A stretch of 17,473 nt of DNA from Dehalococcoidales bacterium (GTDB lineage Bacteria; Chloroflexota; Dehalococcoidia; Dehalococcoidales; RBG-16-60-22), in assembly GCA_030639445.1 (NCBI GenBank), contig DAOWCR010000006.1, forward strand, positions 1 through 17,473. The letters are read 5' to 3'. The notes under the pieces were generated by a model that was given only the letters and a program-made list of their open reading frames with translations, did not search any database and was not told the DNA's origin. A program made the position numbers and the translations under genes. Below, in pieces: positions 14,139 to 17,473 of this stretch; within the stretch, counting starts at the first letter, position 1; the number at the start of each line of letters is the position of its first letter.

Positions 14139-15107
14139 CTAACCGTACCGGTGACAGGATACGAGACGACCTCCTTCCCGCGACCGCAGTACCGGCGGTT
14201 CCTGGCGGCAGAGTTCCATTACCCTGGGGCACCTGGTGTGGAAGCGGCATCCCGGGGGAGGCTCGACCGGTGACGGGACCTCACCCGGCAGCGAGGTCTT
14301 TTTCCGCTTCTGGTGCGGGTCAGGGACCGGGACGGCCGATAGCAGGGCCTCGGTATACGGGTGGAGGGGGTGGTGGAATAATTCCTTTCTGGCGGCCAGT
14401 TCAACTATTTGCCCCAGATACATTACGGCAATCCGGTCCGAGACGTGCCCGATGACGGCCAGGTCATGGGCGATGAACAAATAGGCCAGGCCAAGCTCGT
14501 GCTGCAAGTCCATAATCAGGTTTAGAATCTGGGCCTGGACGGAGACATCCAGGGCGCTGACCGGTTCGTCCGCCACGACGAGCTTGGGATTTACCGCCAG
14601 CGCCCGGGCAATCCCGACGCGCTGCTTCTGGCCACCGCTCAGTTCGTGCGGGTATCTGGCGGCGTGCTCCGGTTCCAGGCCTACCCGTTGCAACAGCTCC
14701 GCCACCTTTTCCAGCCTCTCTTTCTCCGTGCCGACGCCGTGGATGAGCAATGCCTCCCCGATAGAGTCCCCGATGGTCATTCTGGGGTCAAGAGAGGACT
14801 GCGGGTCCTGGAATATCATCTGGGCCTCTTTTCTGAACTCCTTCAGCTGCCTTCTGTTCCAGGTGGTAATATCGCTTCCTTTATAGAGGACTCGGCCGGA
14901 GGTCGGCTCTTCCAGTCTTAGCAGGGCTCTACCCAGGCTCGATTTGCCGCAGCCGGATTCCCCGACCAGTCCCAGGGTTTCTCTTTCCATGATATTGAAG
15001 GAAACGCCGTCCACCGCCTTTACATCGGCAACATGCCGGGAGAGCAGTCCCGCGGTCACCGGGTAATATTTTTTCAGGTTTTCCACTTCTACCAGTTTTT
15101 GGCTCAT
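14139..15107 (-). CDS. Oligopeptide/dipeptide ABC importer ATPase, OppF/DppF type
   Basis: A 322-residue cytoplasmic ATPase that would pair with the OppD-type subunit to drive peptide or related solute import. Walker A is GESGCGKSS (49-57), the Q-loop region is FQDPQSSLDP (99-108), the signature is LSGGQKQR (156-163), Walker B is LVVADEP (176-182), and the switch His is His214. The C-terminal oligo/dipeptide-transporter domain has GCRFHTRCP (286-294) with Cys287, Cys293, Cys300 and Cys318. This C-x5-C-x6-C-x17-C pattern is common in the family and in some members holds an iron-sulfur cluster. It is the last gene of the operon, 24 bases after the OppD-type stop. The true substrate (peptides, nickel, sugars or others) cannot be told without the binding protein, which is not in the window. 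Confidence 0.92.
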   Translation of the reverse strand: MSQKLVEVENLKKYYPVTAGLLSRHVADVKAVDGVSFNIMERETLGLVGESGCGKSSLGRALLRLEEPTSGRVLYKGSDITTWNRRQLKEFRKEAQMIFQDPQSSLDPRMTIGDSIGEALLIHGVGTEKERLEKVAELLQRVGLEPEHAARYPHELSGGQKQRVGIARALAVNPKLVVADEPVSALDVSVQAQILNLIMDLQHELGLAYLFIAHDLAVIGHVSDRIAVMYLGQIVELAARKELFHHPLHPYTEALLSAVPVPDPHQKRKKTSLPGEVPSPVEPPPGCRFHTRCPRVMELCRQEPPVLRSREGGRLVSCHRYG

Positions 15108-15131
15108 TTTCGAATTTCCCCTAAAGGCAAG

Positions 15132-16106
15132 CTACGAATACAGGTGGCAGGCGACGCTATGTTCTCCGCTGATAACGACCTCCTCCGGTCTTTTCCGGTT
15201 GCAGACCGGCATACTCCGCTCGCAGCGCGGGCTGAAGATACACCCCTCGGGAGGGTCAATCAGGCTGGGTATCATTCCCGGGATAGGCGTCAGCCGGTCA
15301 CTCCGGGCTGAGATGTCGGGTAGGCATTTAATCAGCCCGTGGGTGTAGGGATGTTTGGGCTGGTCAAATATGTCAAAAGCGGTGCCGACTTCGGCTATTC
15401 GCCCGCCGTACATCACCACAATCCGGTCAGCAATGCCGGCTACCGTGCCCAGGTCATGGGTGATAAACAGGATAGACATCTCCCGCTGCTGTTTCAGGTC
15501 CTGGAAAATATCCAGAATCTGCTCCTTTATGGTGGTATCCAGGGCGGTGGTCGGCTCATCGGCGATGAGCACCTCCGGGCCGCAGGACAGGGCGGCGGCA
15601 ATCATTATCCTTTGCCTCATGCCGCCGGAGAACTGGTGGGGGTAATCTTTCATCCTTTCCCTGGCCCTGGGTATGCCGACCTGCTCCATCAGGTGCAGGG
15701 TCCTCTCCACGGTTGGCCCGCGTTTCAGCCCGAGGTGCAGTCTTATCTGTTCGGCTATCTGGTCACCGACGGTGAACACGGGATTCAGGGAAGACTGGGG
15801 GTCCTGAAATATCATGGCGATGCCGTAGCCACGAATCTGCCGCAGCCTCTTGCCGGAACAGCGCAGCAGGTCCTCGTCGTGATAGAGTATTTCCCCGTCA
15901 ATTATTCTGCCCGGGGGACTATCGATTAAGCGGAGGACCGACAGCGCGGTGGCGGTCTTGCCGCACCCGGACTCGCCGACCAGGCACAGGCTCTCTCCCT
16001 TTCTCAAGCCAAAGCTGACACCGTCAACCGCCTTGACCACGCCGCTGCGGGTGAAAAAGTAAGTCTTCAGATGTTTTATCTCTAATATGTTATGGTTGTT
16101 TTTCAC
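15132..16106 (-). CDS. Oligopeptide/dipeptide ABC importer ATPase, OppD/DppD type
   Basis: A 324-residue ATPase, partner of the OppF-type subunit. Walker A is GESGCGKTA (44-52), the Q-loop is FQDPQSSLNP (100-109), and the signature reads FSGGMRQR (159-166), the usual OppD variation. Walker B is VLIADEP (179-185) and the switch His is His217. The C-terminal domain has GCIFSPRCERSMPVCNRKRP (288-307) and a final Cys320, giving four cysteines (289, 295, 302, 320) with the same spacing as its partner. The start is GTG 16106, five bases after TAGGAG. That site overlaps the TAG stop of the permease gene upstream, which implies close translational linkage. The gene order B-C-D-F is the standard Opp/Dpp order. 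Confidence 0.92.
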   Translation of the reverse strand: MKNNHNILEIKHLKTYFFTRSGVVKAVDGVSFGLRKGESLCLVGESGCGKTATALSVLRLIDSPPGRIIDGEILYHDEDLLRCSGKRLRQIRGYGIAMIFQDPQSSLNPVFTVGDQIAEQIRLHLGLKRGPTVERTLHLMEQVGIPRARERMKDYPHQFSGGMRQRIMIAAALSCGPEVLIADEPTTALDTTIKEQILDIFQDLKQQREMSILFITHDLGTVAGIADRIVVMYGGRIAEVGTAFDIFDQPKHPYTHGLIKCLPDISARSDRLTPIPGMIPSLIDPPEGCIFSPRCERSMPVCNRKRPEEVVISGEHSVACHLYS

Positions 16107-16114
16107 TTCGGCTC

Positions 16115-17212
16115 CTAAACCTGGCTCCGGGGGTCAAAGGCGTCTCTGATGCCATCCCCCAGGAAGTTAAAGGCCAGAACGGTCAGAAAAAGCAAAATTC
16201 CGGGCGCAACGGCTACCCACCAGGCCGTATCCAGGCTCCGCTGGCCGGCGTTCAAAATCATCCCCCAGCTGGTCACGGTGGGGTCTCCCAGGCCAATGAA
16301 GCTGAGCGCCGCCTCGGCCAGGATGACGCCCGGTATGGACAGGGTGGCGATGACGATAACCGAGCTCAGGACATTGGGGATGAGGTGGCGGAAAACAATT
16401 CGGGCGTCACTGGCCCCCAGGGACCGGGACGCCATGATGAATTCCCTGGTGCGGAGAGACAGGGCCTCGCTCCTGACCAGCCGGGCGGTGCCGGTCCAGC
16501 CGGTGAGGCCTATCACCAGGATGATGAAGAGTAAAGAAGGTCCGAAGATGAAGATAATGAATACCAGCAGTATGAAGAAAGGGAAGGTCATCATGATATC
16601 GGTGAATCTCATCAGGGCCATGTCCACCCAGCCCCCGTAGTAGGCAGACACCACGCCCATGATAGTGCCGATGAGTATGGCGATGAGCGTTGCCAGTAGA
16701 CCTACCTGCAGAGATACGCCGGCACCCGAGACCAGCATGGCCAGCAGGTCTCGGCCTTTGTCATCGGTGCCCAAGGGGTGCTGCCAGGTGCCCGGTATCT
16801 CCCGCACCACAAATTTATCGGTATTCAGGTCATATATCGACTGCTGGACGGTGAAACCCACGGGGGGCACGTTTTTCTCATCGAAATCGACCCTGGTGGG
16901 GTCCTGGGTGAGGAGGGGACCGATAAGGGCGGCGGCCGCTAAAAATATAATAAAGGCTAAACCCAGGATGGAAAGCCGGTGCCTGCTGGTTCTCTCCCAG
17001 TAATACCGGGTCAAGCGTCGGTTGGTATATAAGGGGTATACCCCGTAAAGGACGGCAACGGCGGCGAAGAAAATGTAGAAGTACCCCAGCGGCTCCAGAA
17101 TCCGGTCAACTAGGTAAATATCCAGAAGGATAATCAGTCCCAGGACCAGGAGCGTGCCGATAAATATCAGGTTCCTCAGTCCGCCGACTTTTCGGCTGAT
17201 TCGTCTCATCAT
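16115..17212 (-). CDS. ABC importer permease, OppC/DppC type, with extended N terminus
   Basis: A 365-residue inner-membrane permease. The C-terminal half is standard for OppC: HPLGTDDKGRD (145-155), hydrophobic segments near 166-190, 208-240, 285-302 and 332-352, and the EAA loop REFIMASRSLGASDARIVF (256-274) that contacts the ATPases. The OppC_N-like segment around 72-101 normally sits near the N terminus. Here it is preceded by about 70 residues with two additional hydrophobic stretches (13-30 and 43-61). The protein is therefore longer than typical 290-310-residue OppC proteins and probably has two extra helices. A start within the frame after these segments is not suggested by any obvious ribosome-binding site. 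GAGAG overlapping the OppB-type stop lies just upstream, and only eight bases separate the two genes. Confidence 0.9.
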   Translation of the reverse strand: MMRRISRKVGGLRNLIFIGTLLVLGLIILLDIYLVDRILEPLGYFYIFFAAVAVLYGVYPLYTNRRLTRYYWERTSRHRLSILGLAFIIFLAAAALIGPLLTQDPTRVDFDEKNVPPVGFTVQQSIYDLNTDKFVVREIPGTWQHPLGTDDKGRDLLAMLVSGAGVSLQVGLLATLIAILIGTIMGVVSAYYGGWVDMALMRFTDIMMTFPFFILLVFIIFIFGPSLLFIILVIGLTGWTGTARLVRSEALSLRTREFIMASRSLGASDARIVFRHLIPNVLSSVIVIATLSIPGVILAEAALSFIGLGDPTVTSWGMILNAGQRSLDTAWWVAVAPGILLFLTVLAFNFLGDGIRDAFDPRSQV

Positions 17213-17220
17213 TCTATCTC

Positions 17221-17472
17221 TCAGTCGTAGCGTATCCGGGGGTCAAGCCAGGTGTAGATAATGTCCGTCGCCAGGTTGGTCATGAGCACCACCAGGGCGC
17301 CGATAAGGGTTATGGTAACCACCACCGGATAATCGCTGGCAAAGATGGCGTTAAAAGATATTCTCCCCAACCCCGGTATGCCGAAGATAATTTCGGTCAG
17401 GTAGGCCCCGCCAAAGACGATACCGCTCAAGCTAAACATTATTATGGTGATGATGGGCAGGATGGCGTTGCG
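17221..17472 (-). CDS. ABC importer permease, OppB/DppB type (partial, 5' end outside window)
   Basis: The last 84 codons of an OppB-type permease; the rest lies beyond the right edge. The frame runs open to the edge. It begins RNAILPIITII, continues through GAYLTEIIFGIPGLGRISFN and FASDYPVVV, and ends in the typical LDPRIRYD. This is the C-terminal pattern of OppB/DppB/GsiC permeases, which contribute one half of the membrane channel. An internal ATG at 17439 is not the real start because conserved residues precede it. The TGA stop lies eight bases before the OppC-type ATG, so the two permeases are co-translated. Confidence 0.9.
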   Translation of the reverse strand, partial: RNAILPIITIIMFSLSGIVFGGAYLTEIIFGIPGLGRISFNAIFASDYPVVVTITLIGALVVLMTNLATDIIYTWLDPRIRYD

Positions 17473-17473
17473 A

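Noticed and set aside
15339..15929. 196-codon open frame on the plus strand opposite the OppD-type ATPase
   Set aside because: It lies wholly inside a well-supported ATPase gene and has no recognisable domain.
16149..16640. 163-codon open frame on the plus strand opposite the OppC-type permease
   Set aside because: It is antisense to membrane-segment codons. The basic, Met/Arg-rich product is typical of a shadow frame.

Overview
The window is a gene-dense, GC-rich bacterial segment. Spacing is tight, many starts are GTG or TTG, and each start has a clear Shine-Dalgarno. I see no tRNA, rRNA, CRISPR array, insertion sequence or phage gene. The gene content suits an anaerobic or facultative heterotroph, and a Chloroflexota (Dehalococcoidia-like) or similar environmental lineage is my best guess. 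That placement is inference from gene families only. The families are an MttB-type methyltransferase, an ATC-hydrolase-like protein, a split UxaA, a hydantoinase/carbamoylase-type M20 amidase and an Opp/Dpp importer.

Layout, left to right. (1) 73-894 (+): a membrane-anchored alpha/beta hydrolase. (2) 4178-1001 (-): a three-gene unit of ATC-hydrolase-like protein, amidohydrolase-2 family metallohydrolase and MttB/COG5598-family methyltransferase without an in-frame amber codon. (3) 4442-9488 (+), divergent from (2): a compact four-gene unit of DUF885-type putative zinc peptidase, circularly permuted ATP-grasp-like ligase, SAM methyltransferase and M20-type carbamoylase/amidase. This is the most interesting candidate for an undescribed pathway. 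(4) 11002-9510 (-): a split UxaA pair (SAF small subunit, large subunit) lacking most cysteines that I recall in E. coli UxaA. (5) 11222-12547 (+), divergent from (4): a YbaK/ProX-type aminoacyl-tRNA deacylase followed at once by a nitrilase-superfamily amidase. (6) 13984-12584 (-): an ABM-fold small protein and class II fructose-1,6-bisphosphatase. (7) 17472-14139 (-): the end of an oligopeptide/dipeptide ABC importer operon in the order permease B (cut by the window edge), permease C, ATPase D, ATPase F.

How it may fit together (inference): the importer would bring in small peptides or other amide-containing nutrients, and several enzymes act on C-N bonds (DUF885 peptidase, M20 amidase, nitrilase, amidohydrolase). 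The ATP-grasp plus methyltransferase pair instead points to ATP-driven amide bond formation and methylation inside unit (3). Candidate sigma-70-type promoters lie in the two divergent gaps (4179-4441 and 11003-11221) and in the gap upstream of the ABM gene (13985-14138). No intergenic stretch exceeds 300 bases.
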